A stretch of DNA of 48,660 nucleotides from Parabacteroides sp. 52 (GTDB lineage: Bacteria; Bacteroidota; Bacteroidia; Bacteroidales; Tannerellaceae), in NCBI RefSeq assembly GCF_010500925.1, contig NZ_QVMG01000002.1, positions 190,092-238,751 of the forward strand. The letters run 5' to 3'. Made by a program: the position numbers and the translations under genes. The notes below the pieces were generated by a model, which saw only the letters and a program-made list of their open reading frames with translations, was not told where the DNA came from and did no database searches. Shown one piece after another: positions 25,871-34,951 of the stretch; positions within the stretch are counted from its first letter, which is position 1, and each line of letters starts with the position of its first letter.

Positions 25871-27655
25871 ATGGAGCAAAAGAGTGCGTTTTATAAGTTT
25901 CTTTTATGGCGGGACAAACATATAAAAGAAAAGAATTTTATTCTTATTCTTAGTTTTTTAGTAGGGATACTTACCTCAGCCGCAGCTATTCTATTAAAAC
26001 AATTAATACATTTAATACAGAATTTACTTACCGGTAATTTTCAGGTGGAAGGAGTCAATTATCTCTATCTTCTTTATCCTGTAATTGGTATTTTATTGGC
26101 TGGTTTATTTGTCAAATACATTGTTCGGGATGATATCAGTCATGGGGTGACAAAGATTCTTTATGCGATATCGCAGAGAAAAAGTCGTATCAAACCGCAT
26201 AATACCTGGTCTTCTTTGGTGGCCAGTTCGGTAACGATCGGTTTTGGGGGATCGGTAGGAGCGGAGGCACCTATCGTGCTTACCGGTGCTGCTATCGGTT
26301 CAAACTTAGGACGTCTTTTCCGCATGGAACAGAAAACACTGATGCTCTTGGTCGGATGTGGTGCTGCGGGAGCTATCGCCGGTATTTTCAAAGCTCCTAT
26401 CGCCGGCTTAGTTTTTGTGATAGAAGTCTTATTATTGGATCTTACCATGACGTCAATCATGCCTTTGCTTATCACCTCTGTGACTGCTGCTACCCTGTCT
26501 TATGTGTTTACCGGTACGGAAGCTATGTTTAAATTTTCCCAGACGGAAATTTTTGAGATGGGGCGTATACCTTATGTCTTATTGTTGGGGATCTTCTGTG
26601 GATTAGTCTCTTTGTATTTCACCCGGGTGATGAATAAAGTGGAAGGGATGTACCGGAAATTAGGCGCCTATTGGAAGAAATTTATAATGGGAGGATTGAC
26701 CTTGAGTATCTTGATCTTTTTGTTTCCTCCTCTATATGGGGAAGGTTATGATACAATCGGAGCCTTATTAAATGGGCAATTCTCTGATATTATGGAGAAG
26801 AGTTTGTTTTATGATTGGTATGGGAGCTATTGGGGAATTCTTCTTTTTCTATGCATGATTTTGTTGACAAAAGTATTTGCCTCCAGTGCGACGAATGCCG
26901 GTGGCGGTTGTGGTGGTATATTTGCACCCAGTTTGTTTTTGGGATGTATTGCCGGATTCGTATTTGCACATACCTCCAATTATTTCCCATTGACAACGTA
27001 TCTGTCGGAAAAGAACTTTGCCCTGTTGGGTATGGCTGGTGTGATGTCGGCGGTGATGCATGCTCCTCTTACCGGTGTGTTTCTGATCGCAGAGCTTACA
27101 GGGGGATATGATCTGTTTCTGCCGTTGATGATTGTCTCTATTGGTTCTTATCTTACGATATTGATGTTCGAACCTCACAGTATTTATTCCATGCGTTTGG
27201 CACAGAAAGGGGAATTGTTGACACACCATAAAGATAAAGCCGTACTCACCTTATTAAGTCGTGACAGTATCATTGAAAAAGACTTTCAGACTGTTTTGCC
27301 GGGAATGTCTTTGGGAGATATGGTAAAGGTCATTGCTAAAAGTAGCCGGAATATTTTCCCTGTTGTCGATGAAAAGGGTGTGTTATTGGGTGTCGTATTA
27401 CTGGATAATATTCGTAATATCATGTTTCGCCCGGAATTGTATAATCGTTTCAATGTGATGAAATTTATGGTTTCTGCTCCGGCCAAGATAGAAATAAATA
27501 TGCCGATGGATATGATTATGCAGATTTTTGATGATACCAAAGCCTGGAATCTACCGGTGGTGGATGAAGGCGGGCATTATATTGGCTTTATGTCGAAATC
27601 AAAGATATTTAATTCCTATCGGGAAGTCCTGGTAGAAAACTTTTCGGAAGATTGA
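25871..27655 (+). CDS. ClC-type chloride channel/transporter with CBS domains
   Basis: Predicted 594 residues. The membrane part (~residues 20-430) has the ClC blocks GSVGAEAPIVLTGAAIGSN (127-145; Glu132 corresponds to the gating Glu), KAPIAGLVFVIEVLLLD, GGGCGGIFAPSLFLG and GVMSAVMHAPLTGVFLI. The canonical selectivity-filter GSGIP is replaced by ISHGVTK (about 89-95), so ion choice may differ. Two CBS domains occupy about 460-590 and may sense nucleotides. It overlaps fmt by one base in a housekeeping operon. Confidence 0.93.
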   Translation: MEQKSAFYKFLLWRDKHIKEKNFILILSFLVGILTSAAAILLKQLIHLIQNLLTGNFQVEGVNYLYLLYPVIGILLAGLFVKYIVRDDISHGVTKILYAISQRKSRIKPHNTWSSLVASSVTIGFGGSVGAEAPIVLTGAAIGSNLGRLFRMEQKTLMLLVGCGAAGAIAGIFKAPIAGLVFVIEVLLLDLTMTSIMPLLITSVTAATLSYVFTGTEAMFKFSQTEIFEMGRIPYVLLLGIFCGLVSLYFTRVMNKVEGMYRKLGAYWKKFIMGGLTLSILIFLFPPLYGEGYDTIGALLNGQFSDIMEKSLFYDWYGSYWGILLFLCMILLTKVFASSATNAGGGCGGIFAPSLFLGCIAGFVFAHTSNYFPLTTYLSEKNFALLGMAGVMSAVMHAPLTGVFLIAELTGGYDLFLPLMIVSIGSYLTILMFEPHSIYSMRLAQKGELLTHHKDKAVLTLLSRDSIIEKDFQTVLPGMSLGDMVKVIAKSSRNIFPVVDEKGVLLGVVLLDNIRNIMFRPELYNRFNVMKFMVSAPAKIEINMPMDMIMQIFDDTKAWNLPVVDEGGHYIGFMSKSKIFNSYREVLVENFSED

Positions 27656-28632
27656 TGATGGATAAAAAAGAATTACGTATCGTTTATATGGGGACCCCCG
27701 ATTTTGCGGTGGAGAGTCTGCGTGCATTGGTCGAAGGGGGATATCAGGTGGTAGGTGTTGTGACAATGCCGGATAAACCTGTAGGCAGGCATGGGAGTGT
27801 ATTGCAACCAAGTGCTGTTAAACAATATGCAGAGTCGGTCGGTCTGCCTATCCTTCAACCGGAGAAGTTAAAAGATGAATCCTTTCTTTCAGATTTAAAG
27901 GCATGGGGTGCAGATCTGCAAATAGTCGTGGCTTTCCGTATGTTACCGGAAGTTGTTTGGGATATGCCACGTTACGGCACCTTTAATTTGCATGCCTCTC
28001 TTTTGCCCCAATACAGGGGAGCTGCTCCGATCAATTGGGCTGTTATCAATGGAGAGAAGGAAACGGGAGCGACTACATTTTTCCTCACCCATGAGATTGA
28101 TACCGGAAAGATTATACTGCAGAAGAAAATAGCCATAGCCGATACCGATACTGTTGGTATTGTGCATGATGCTTTGATGCATATGGGCGCGAAGTTAGTA
28201 ACGGAAACTGTCGATCTTTTGTTGGCGGATAAAGTAAATGCGATTCCTCAGGAGGCATTCTGTGTTGATCCGTCTTTACTCAAACCCGCTCCGAAAATCT
28301 TTAAAGAAACGTGTCATATACAATGGCAGCAACCCATACAGCAGCTATATGATTTTATACGTGGACTATCTCCTTATCCGGCAGCCTGGACCGAACTGGT
28401 TTCTTCCCAGGGAGATCGCCAGGCCTTGAAGATATACCAGACGGAAAAACGGCTCGTCTCACACGCATTGCCTGTGGGCACTATACAATCAGATGGAAGA
28501 ACCTATGTGGATGTAGCTGTGCCTGACGGTTTTCTTCGCCTGCAGTCTCTCCAACTGGCAGGAAAAAAACGAATGAATATAACTGACTTTCTGAATGGCT
28601 TCAAACAGATTGATTCATACACTCTTATATAA
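27655..28632 (+). CDS. fmt: Methionyl-tRNA formyltransferase
   Basis: Predicted 325 residues. It formylates initiator Met-tRNA using 10-formyltetrahydrofolate. Visible marks are the N-terminal RIVYMGTPDFAVESL, MPDKPVGR, the catalytic segment FNLHASLLPQYRGAAPI (Asn, His) and the DTG of THEIDTGKI. The C-terminal OB-like domain starts about 210. ATG at 27655 (or 27658) overlaps the ClC stop; the TTG at 27652 is unlikely. The stop overlaps the DUF454 start as TAATG. The usual partner def is not adjacent. Confidence 0.96.
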   Translation: MMDKKELRIVYMGTPDFAVESLRALVEGGYQVVGVVTMPDKPVGRHGSVLQPSAVKQYAESVGLPILQPEKLKDESFLSDLKAWGADLQIVVAFRMLPEVVWDMPRYGTFNLHASLLPQYRGAAPINWAVINGEKETGATTFFLTHEIDTGKIILQKKIAIADTDTVGIVHDALMHMGAKLVTETVDLLLADKVNAIPQEAFCVDPSLLKPAPKIFKETCHIQWQQPIQQLYDFIRGLSPYPAAWTELVSSQGDRQALKIYQTEKRLVSHALPVGTIQSDGRTYVDVAVPDGFLRLQSLQLAGKKRMNITDFLNGFKQIDSYTLI

Positions 28633-29012
28633 TGAATAAAACCAAACGATACATATATATCGTGTTGGGCTCCCTCTTTCTGGTATTAGGAACAGTGGGT
28701 GTATTTTTGCCTTTGCTACCGACGACTCCTTTTTGGTTATTAACCTGTTGGTTTTATATCCGTAGTTCAGAAACATTATACAAACGAGTCATGGCCAACC
28801 CTTACTTTGGGACATATATCAAAGCCTATATGGTTGATAAGTCTATTCCTTTGCGCGCAAAGATTGTTTCTGTCGGTGTTATGTGGCTTTCTATACTCTG
28901 TTCAATCTGTTTTTGGGTGGAGCAAGGATGGATTCGTGTACTTCTTTTGTTAATCAGCATAGGCGTTACCTGGCATATTCTTTCATTTCCTACACGAAAG
29001 AAGAATCCCTGA
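28632..29012 (+). CDS. DUF454 (YbaN-like) small inner-membrane protein
   Basis: Predicted 126 residues with an N-terminal hairpin of two membrane helices (YIYIVLGSLFLVLGTVGVFLPLLPTTPFWLL) and one or two more near the C-terminus. The LPLLPTTPFWLLTCWFY block and HPYFG-like NPYFGTYIKAY are the marks of DUF454. The function of the family is unknown. It is translationally coupled to fmt by a one-base overlap. Confidence 0.88.
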   Translation: MNKTKRYIYIVLGSLFLVLGTVGVFLPLLPTTPFWLLTCWFYIRSSETLYKRVMANPYFGTYIKAYMVDKSIPLRAKIVSVGVMWLSILCSICFWVEQGWIRVLLLLISIGVTWHILSFPTRKKNP

Positions 29013-29066
29013 CTCAATAAATGAAAATGGGGAGCGTTATATATAGGTATTGAAAAACATATTCTA

Positions 29067-30131
29067 ATGAGACGCATATTTACCATCTTATTTGTAACGA
29101 TTCTTTTAGTTTGTATAAAACAAGGGTATGATACCTATATGTCTGCCATGTATGTGACGCAAAGAATGACAGGCGTATTGTCGGATATAGCCGAGGAGGT
29201 CGTAGCCATACCTTTGCAACCGGCCGCCGGAAAGCGTATCGTAAAAGCCCGCTATATACGCGAGGATGGACACAATCTTTTTCTTCTAAGCGAGGGGAGC
29301 CTTTATCGTTTCAATCGGAAAGGAGATTTTATTTGCCGGATAACGAACCCGGAATGTGTCGAGGTGGCTGCTTATGTGGTAAACTCACAGGAAAAACAAC
29401 TCATTGTCCTGGGGAATCAAAACCATGTTTTTTATTATACATTCGATGGACAGTTACTTCGGGAAAAGGAATTGGATTATTCTATGGATAACCAACGCTT
29501 CTTATCTCTGGCAATGTATGGAGACCGTATCCTGACTGTGGAAGAGAATCATTTGATTGATCCGGATACGCAAACCATTCGTGTCGAAAAAGAAGTAGTC
29601 TCTTATTCTACTTCTTTTGAAAAAATAGAATCATATAAAATGGCATCCGTTGATTTGGGAAGGCAGTCCTATCTGCCCATCTGTTTGGATCCGCAAATAA
29701 GTGTTGATCCGGATACCGGCTGTTTATATGTATATACACCTTCTATGCAGCCGGATTATTTGTTGAAAGATACTTTGTACTTACAAACACATTGGCAGGA
29801 GACCTTGTATGCGGCGGCAAAGAATCGGTCTATACCCGTACTGCCTGTGCATTCCAGCGGACGCTTTTTGTTATCTTCCTATCAGCGTTCCACGGATGAA
29901 TCCCTCCATCATTCCTTCTGTTATGACCGGAGAACCCGGGATTATAAACAAATGACTGCTGGGATTAAAGATGATTTTTATAAAACAGGAACGATCGCTT
30001 CTTTGGAGGCGATGGACCTTTTGAATCAGTCCTATTGTTTCTGTCAATCAGGTGAAAACGTAAAAAAGGCATTCCCAGACAGAGTAGATGCGGAGAATGC
30101 CGTTGTTTTTATCGCGCGATTAAAAGCCTGA
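29067..30131 (+). CDS. Secreted or anchored beta-propeller-like protein (6-bladed-type)
   Basis: Predicted 354 residues. An N-terminal hydrophobic segment (IFTILFVTILLVCIKQ) is a signal peptide or anchor. The rest consists of strands with a repeated pattern (NLFLLSEGSLYRFNRKGDFICRI; QLIVLGNQNHVFYYTFDGQLL) like the 6-bladed beta-propeller proteins (DUF5128-like) common in Bacteroidales. No catalytic motif is seen, and I do not know its role. It follows DUF454 by 54 bp and abuts the convergent helicase gene with no spacer. Confidence 0.6.
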   Translation: MRRIFTILFVTILLVCIKQGYDTYMSAMYVTQRMTGVLSDIAEEVVAIPLQPAAGKRIVKARYIREDGHNLFLLSEGSLYRFNRKGDFICRITNPECVEVAAYVVNSQEKQLIVLGNQNHVFYYTFDGQLLREKELDYSMDNQRFLSLAMYGDRILTVEENHLIDPDTQTIRVEKEVVSYSTSFEKIESYKMASVDLGRQSYLPICLDPQISVDPDTGCLYVYTPSMQPDYLLKDTLYLQTHWQETLYAAAKNRSIPVLPVHSSGRFLLSSYQRSTDESLHHSFCYDRRTRDYKQMTAGIKDDFYKTGTIASLEAMDLLNQSYCFCQSGENVKKAFPDRVDAENAVVFIARLKA

Positions 30132-31388
30132 TTATTTTTTCAGAGAGGGGCGGGGTTTGCTATTGCTTCTTCCTTTAAAGTGGTTACCCTTTTTAGCTCC
30201 CCCTTTGTTCCATCGTTGTTTGCCATTCTTTTCCGGCTCGTATAACGGGGCTTCTCCCAGCGATGAATCAATGGGTATTTTATAAACCTCTTTGCCAAGG
30301 AAGTTCTCAATCCGTTTGAAAGGAGCTTGTTCCTCTACGGCTACAAAGGTGATGGCCAAACCTGCTCCGTTCGTACCTCGTGCCGTACGTCCGATACGGT
30401 GTACATAATCTTCAGGGTCATGTGGAATATCAAAGTTAATGACCAGTTTAATATCGTTTATGTCAATACCGCGTGAGACTACATCGGTGGCAACCAATAT
30501 ATCGATCCGTCCGTTTTTGAACTCTTTCATCACCTCTTCCCGTTGGGATTGTTCGAGGTCGGAGTGCATAGCAGCCACATTGAACTTCATTCGTTTGAGA
30601 GTCGATGCTAATTCTTTTACCTTCATCTTAGAGGAGGAAAAGATAATCACGCGCTGGGGACGACTTTCCATGAAAAGTTTTTCCAGGATCTTTAGTTTTT
30701 GTGGATCATAACAGATATAAGCTGTCTGCATGATAGACTCCGGTGGTTTGGATATGGCGATTTTGATTTCCTCCGGATCCTTGAGTATGTTTTGTGCCAA
30801 TGTTCGTATTTTAGGCGGCATAGTGGCCGAAAACATGATGCTCTGGCAGGTAGGGGGGAGCAGTTTATATATCTGCATGATATCCTCATAAAAACCCATG
30901 TCCAGCATACGGTCGGCTTCATCCAGGATAAAGAAAGAGACCTCGGAAAGATCGACGGTTCCCAGTTTGATATGAGAAAGCAAACGACCGGGAGTGGCTA
31001 TCACAATATCCGCCCCCATCTCCATGCCTCGTTTTTGCTGTTCCCAGGCAATACCGTCTGTGCCTCCATATACAGCAACAGCAGATACCGGAATGAAATA
31101 GGTGAATCCTTCTATCTGTTGGTCAATCTGTTGCGCCAGTTCCCGGGTAGGAGCCATGATGATCGCATTGATTGCATGCGCCGGGTGAGTTCCTTTACTG
31201 ATTTCATTGATAACAGGTAGTACGTAAGCAGCCGTTTTCCCCGTTCCTGTTTGTGCGCAGGCTATAATATCTTTCCCTTCTAAAATAACCGGAATCGTTA
31301 ACTCCTGAACCGGAGTTGTCTCTTGAAAATTCATTGCGTCGAGCCCGTCCAATACGGCATCTTCGAGCTTCAGTTCGTCAAATCTCAT
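30132..31388 (-). CDS. DEAD-box RNA helicase (RhlE-like)
   Basis: Predicted 418 residues. The Q motif is FQETTPVQELTIP, Walker A AQTGTGKT (45-52), PTRELA, GG, TPGR, DEAD (156-159), SAT in MFSATMP, then lobe two with HSDLEQSQRE, VATDVVSRGID and HRIGRTAR. The C-terminal tail (about 385-418) is short, basic and Gly/Lys-rich (GGAKKGNHFKGRSNSKPRP), probably an RNA-binding tail. Such helicases remodel RNA in ribosome assembly or decay. Its stop lies immediately next to that of the convergent gene, with no terminator between. Confidence 0.93.
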   Translation of the reverse strand: MRFDELKLEDAVLDGLDAMNFQETTPVQELTIPVILEGKDIIACAQTGTGKTAAYVLPVINEISKGTHPAHAINAIIMAPTRELAQQIDQQIEGFTYFIPVSAVAVYGGTDGIAWEQQKRGMEMGADIVIATPGRLLSHIKLGTVDLSEVSFFILDEADRMLDMGFYEDIMQIYKLLPPTCQSIMFSATMPPKIRTLAQNILKDPEEIKIAISKPPESIMQTAYICYDPQKLKILEKLFMESRPQRVIIFSSSKMKVKELASTLKRMKFNVAAMHSDLEQSQREEVMKEFKNGRIDILVATDVVSRGIDINDIKLVINFDIPHDPEDYVHRIGRTARGTNGAGLAITFVAVEEQAPFKRIENFLGKEVYKIPIDSSLGEAPLYEPEKNGKQRWNKGGAKKGNHFKGRSNSKPRPSLKK

Positions 31389-31434
31389 TGTAAATCTTTA
31401 AATTCCCTGTAAAGATACGTAATAATCGCCAATA

Positions 31435-32247
31435 TCAATAATACCTTTTGTATATATCGTTGTATAAGCCGCTTTTTCGTATTTGCTTGAACCAACTATT
31501 GAGGCTGTCAAGCAGTACCGGCGCCTCTTTTCGTACGGCCCATGCCTGAAGTTGGGTGAAGCTGATATCTGTTTGAATATCTATTTCAGGAAGACGTTTT
31601 TGTGCCTGCCGGGCAATCTGTTGATCGCATACGGCATAGTCGATATCCCCCTTGGCTACCATGATGATAAGTTGTTCGGATGCATACAATTCATCTTCAA
31701 CCACATGGATCGTATCTCCGATTTCCTGTTCCAGATTATGCAGGCGCAATAGGGCGGGAGAGGATTTGGGGATGTGTAGTGTTTTTTGTGCCAGGTCTAA
31801 CTGATTACGAAGCGGACGGTGCCCGTTGTTTGCTTTTGCGGTGCGTTGAACCAATACTTGCTTGTTTAATACAATCGGTTCGGTAAAGATATAGTCGTTT
31901 TTCAGTTCGCTGGTGATAGGTATATTCCGGGCGATAACATCACATTTGCCTGAAGCTAATTGTGCGAAGCTTTTATTTAGATTCATCTCCAGGTGAATTT
32001 CTATCTCTAATCCGGACAAACGGGAAAGAGCCTGTCCCAATTCATACTGAAACCCTTCGATGGTATCTCCTGAAACATAATACCCGGTTTGACTGTATTC
32101 GGTTATCAGTCTGAGTATGCCTTCTTCTTTGATTTCATTGTAATCCCGAACCAAAGGAGCCTTTTTCTGGGGGGCTAACAGGAGCATGGTGCAAACGACA
32201 AGGGGTAATAAGCACACATACAAGAGGAGTAATCTTTTGGATTTCAT
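31435..32247 (-). CDS. MltF-like solute-binding domain protein lacking the lytic domain
   Basis: Predicted 270 residues. An N-terminal hydrophobic segment (LLLLYVCLLPLVVCTMLLLA) is an uncleaved anchor or signal. The rest is a family-3 solute-binding fold: GILRLITEYSQTGYY, DTIEGFQYELGQALSRL, SFAQLASGKCDVIARNIPIT and the C-terminal ALWKQIRKSGLYNDIYKRYY-like end. The pattern (G-F-Q-Y-E-L, L-x-x-G-x-x-D) resembles the N-terminal regulatory half of lytic transglycosylase MltF, but the transglycosylase half is absent. No ABC permease is near. It starts one base after nothing but the porin stop at 32249, so both genes are probably cotranscribed. Confidence 0.75.
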   Translation of the reverse strand: MKSKRLLLLYVCLLPLVVCTMLLLAPQKKAPLVRDYNEIKEEGILRLITEYSQTGYYVSGDTIEGFQYELGQALSRLSGLEIEIHLEMNLNKSFAQLASGKCDVIARNIPITSELKNDYIFTEPIVLNKQVLVQRTAKANNGHRPLRNQLDLAQKTLHIPKSSPALLRLHNLEQEIGDTIHVVEDELYASEQLIIMVAKGDIDYAVCDQQIARQAQKRLPEIDIQTDISFTQLQAWAVRKEAPVLLDSLNSWFKQIRKSGLYNDIYKRYY

Positions 32248-32248
32248 C

Positions 32249-34336
32249 TTAGTTGTTGAAATAGACAGCGATACCGAATTTCAGAACGAATGGATTCAGC
32301 GGATAATGCGCCAGTGAGAAGTGATTGGGATCGATGAACTTTTGCCCCAGGTTATAACCGGAAACAAAGAAACGTGCCTGTTTCAGGTGAAAGTTTACAT
32401 AGGCATTGATAAGCGGGTAATTACCCACCTTCGTTCTTTCTAGTTTTTCACCTTTAGGCCCTGTTTCCCGTTGCAATTGGAATTGTTGGGTGGCCGGTTC
32501 GTAATAAGGGGCGTAATATGCCGTAAAATAATGCACATCCGCTCCCACCTGGCAGGTAAGCACTTTGGCTAGTTTGAAAACGAAGTACATATTACTGTAT
32601 ATACTTAATTCAGGCAGTGGCAGTACACTCTTTTCGCCACTCAATTGATAAGCTATTTCGTTTTCCCATCCGAAGGCACGGTAACGTACATCCTGTTTGA
32701 TGCGTGCAGAGACAATTTGGATATTGCTCTTATGTTGGCCGGGTGTCCCGTCGCTACCGAAATATACGTAGTTCTCCAGATTGGTCACCCCAGCAGACAG
32801 TTGGGTGCGGCTGCTTTGCAGGTCGATGGTTCCTCCGGCATATACTTCCCGTTCGTTACTCAGGTTGTTGTTCCATACATAATAACGGGATTGATACCTG
32901 CGGGCATAAAATGCCGGAGTCGTATTTTTTATATGTCCTTCTGCCCGGATCAGGGCTTTTTTCTGAAAGAGATTGAATTGGCTTTGCAGCTCTCCACTCA
33001 GTCGAAATTCTCCCAAGTCTTCTCCGACGATACAGAGTTCTCCCCGGGCATTGTATGTCAGTATACTGCCTTGCCGTTTGGATAGTTCCCCGCCCAGGTA
33101 GGTCGAAAATTCTTCGATGACATCTTGTCTGTCGGAAAGAATTCTGTTTTCGTTTCTTCCTGTTCCTTCATTCCAACGGGGATTCAAGGCGGCCATCTTA
33201 AACTGTCTGTTTTCGAAACGGATGAAGGCTGCCAGTCCGAATTTAGCCCAATCCTGAAATCCTTCCCGCAGAGAGAGGGCGATTGTGTTTTTTAAAGTCC
33301 ATGCCGAAGGCCGGTCGTGGAGGGTCGAGTCTCTGGCTTCGTAAATATTCGGATACGCAGCATCTATTTGTGCCGTATCGGTCGATGTGAAGTGTCGCCT
33401 GTTATCTTCGTAATGAAGGGTGTGAATAATGCTGGATACCGGAACGAAGACTTGTCTTTCGTTGCCTTCTTCGTCTGTTTCTTCCAGGGTTTTATTGAAT
33501 CCCAGGTTGTAGCGATGGGTCAGAAAGAACTGTTTGCCTCTAACGCGGTTAAACGCTTTACTGTAACGTACGGGGTAACTTTTAGTATCCAATGCTAATT
33601 TGCCATCTGCAAAGTCGTCCGGATGCGTAACGGTAGAGTCATTGCTTAATCCTCCGTTTTCCATGTGGACGAAGTTGAAGTTGTAGACAAAGGCTTTCAT
33701 TTCGTACCTATCGGATAGGTAATTCCCGAACAGGCGGTAGCTAAGTTGCTTTACCCCGTTTGAGTTGTAGAAGCCCCGGGTATAGATATAATCCAGGTCT
33801 CCTCCGACATTTATCTTCTTCCCGAAATTCAGGGTGAGCACCCCTTTCAGGCGTTCTTCTTTCTTTTGCTCGCCTCCCCCGAATGTATACGCGACATGGG
33901 TGTAAGGAGATTTCGTATCGTAGAAATAAGCATTTTCCGGTGTCGTGATGTAATGGTCGAAAGCATCGGCAAAGAGGAAGTCACGTGCTTCTTTTCTTTC
34001 GTGAAAGAGGCGTGTTTGCATAGGTGATCCTATATTGGCCAGGTAGGCCATGGAGAGCCCGTATCCTTCGCCAAAGGTACTGTGGGAAAAATTCAATCGG
34101 TTAGTATCCATAGGAGCCAGGTAAGCCTCTCCCAGATAAGGGGTAAGATGATACCCTTTGACACCTTTATCATGCAGATGGAGGGAGTCACCCAGGAGTA
34201 AACTGTCGGGTATCTCTTTCTGGGAAGAAGTCAGATTGGCCAAGGAAAATCCTCCGTCCCCTCCTCGGGCAGGTTGCGCCTGGGCAGTCGTTACCAACCC
34301 TATTAAAATCAGTACTATGTAAAAGCATTGCTTCAT
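32249..34336 (-). CDS. Putative outer-membrane porin (Porin_10 family)
   Basis: Predicted 695 residues. The ATG at 34336 gives the signal peptide MKQCFYIVLILIGLVTTAQA; the longer TTG frame to 34345 runs into the -7 box. After a short disordered segment (ARGGDGGFSLANLTSSQ) the protein is a long series of aromatic beta-strands (GVKQLSYRLFGNYLSDRYEM, TLKNTIALSLREGFQDWAKF) ending LKFGIAVYFNN. This is the pattern of Bacteroidetes putative porins. Substrate unknown. The SBP-like gene follows one base after the stop. Confidence 0.82.
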   Translation of the reverse strand: MKQCFYIVLILIGLVTTAQAQPARGGDGGFSLANLTSSQKEIPDSLLLGDSLHLHDKGVKGYHLTPYLGEAYLAPMDTNRLNFSHSTFGEGYGLSMAYLANIGSPMQTRLFHERKEARDFLFADAFDHYITTPENAYFYDTKSPYTHVAYTFGGGEQKKEERLKGVLTLNFGKKINVGGDLDYIYTRGFYNSNGVKQLSYRLFGNYLSDRYEMKAFVYNFNFVHMENGGLSNDSTVTHPDDFADGKLALDTKSYPVRYSKAFNRVRGKQFFLTHRYNLGFNKTLEETDEEGNERQVFVPVSSIIHTLHYEDNRRHFTSTDTAQIDAAYPNIYEARDSTLHDRPSAWTLKNTIALSLREGFQDWAKFGLAAFIRFENRQFKMAALNPRWNEGTGRNENRILSDRQDVIEEFSTYLGGELSKRQGSILTYNARGELCIVGEDLGEFRLSGELQSQFNLFQKKALIRAEGHIKNTTPAFYARRYQSRYYVWNNNLSNEREVYAGGTIDLQSSRTQLSAGVTNLENYVYFGSDGTPGQHKSNIQIVSARIKQDVRYRAFGWENEIAYQLSGEKSVLPLPELSIYSNMYFVFKLAKVLTCQVGADVHYFTAYYAPYYEPATQQFQLQRETGPKGEKLERTKVGNYPLINAYVNFHLKQARFFVSGYNLGQKFIDPNHFSLAHYPLNPFVLKFGIAVYFNN

Positions 34337-34342
34337 GGGGTG

Positions 34343-34350
34343 CAAAGATA
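34343..34350 (-). promoter_or_regulatory. Putative -7 box of the porin gene
   Basis: On the minus strand TATCTTTG fits TAnnTTTG. It ends seven bases before the ATG at 34336, so the predicted transcript would have almost no leader. No -33 box is clear, and the upstream terminator occupies that region. Confidence 0.45.
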
Positions 34351-34358
34351 TAACAAAA

Positions 34359-34383
34359 GGGCGTTTCTTTGGTAGAAACGCCC
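34359..34383 (-). terminator. Intrinsic terminator of the 2-oxoacid oxidoreductase operon
   Basis: The arms GGGCGTTTC (34359-34367) and GAAACGCCC (34375-34383) are perfectly complementary with a 7-nt loop. On the minus strand the stem is followed by TTTTGTTAT. It lies 25 bp after the gamma-subunit stop. Confidence 0.85.
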
Positions 34384-34408
34384 TCTCTTTATAACCTTTT
34401 TTACGGGA

Positions 34409-34951
34409 TTACACCTTCTGTATGATCTCCATACCCTTTTTGATGGCCGCCTCGTTCATCGGAATTAACTTATGATGACGTTCCGGTAAGGATTTTTTTA
34501 AGCCTAACAACACATTTTCCAATTTGACCATAGGAACAATTTGTAATAATCCTCCCAGGATAATCATGTTGAATGCTTTTTCATTCTTCATTTCAGTGGC
34601 CGCATCCATGGCGTCTACACGATAAATGTTGATATCTGTTCGTTTCACGGGTTTATGAATACCATATCCATCGTATATCAGGATTCCTCCGGGTTTTATT
34701 TTGTCTTCAAACTTTTCCATGGAGGGTTGATTCAATACAATGGCAATATCGTATGTGTTCAAAATGGGAGAGCTGATAGGAGAGTCACTGAGTATAACCG
34801 TGACATTGGCTGTTCCTCCCCGTTGCTCCGGACCATAGGAGGGCATCCAACTGACTTCTTTCCCTTCCATCAAACCGGAATAGGCGAGGATTTTGCCCAT
34901 GGATAGTACTCCCTGACCTCCAAAACCTGCAATAATTATTTCCTGTTTCAT
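34409..34951 (-). CDS. 2-oxoacid:ferredoxin oxidoreductase gamma subunit
   Basis: Predicted 180 residues with the gamma-domain marks IIIAGFGGQGVLSMGKILAY, MPSYGPEQRGGTANVTV and NMIILGGLL. Together with the alpha, TPP-binding and ferredoxin subunits it oxidises a 2-oxoacid to acyl-CoA and CO2 while reducing ferredoxin. It overlaps the TPP subunit gene by four bases (ATGA-like junction at 34948-34951) and is the last gene before the operon terminator. Confidence 0.92.
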   Translation of the reverse strand: MKQEIIIAGFGGQGVLSMGKILAYSGLMEGKEVSWMPSYGPEQRGGTANVTVILSDSPISSPILNTYDIAIVLNQPSMEKFEDKIKPGGILIYDGYGIHKPVKRTDINIYRVDAMDAATEMKNEKAFNMIILGGLLQIVPMVKLENVLLGLKKSLPERHHKLIPMNEAAIKKGMEIIQKV

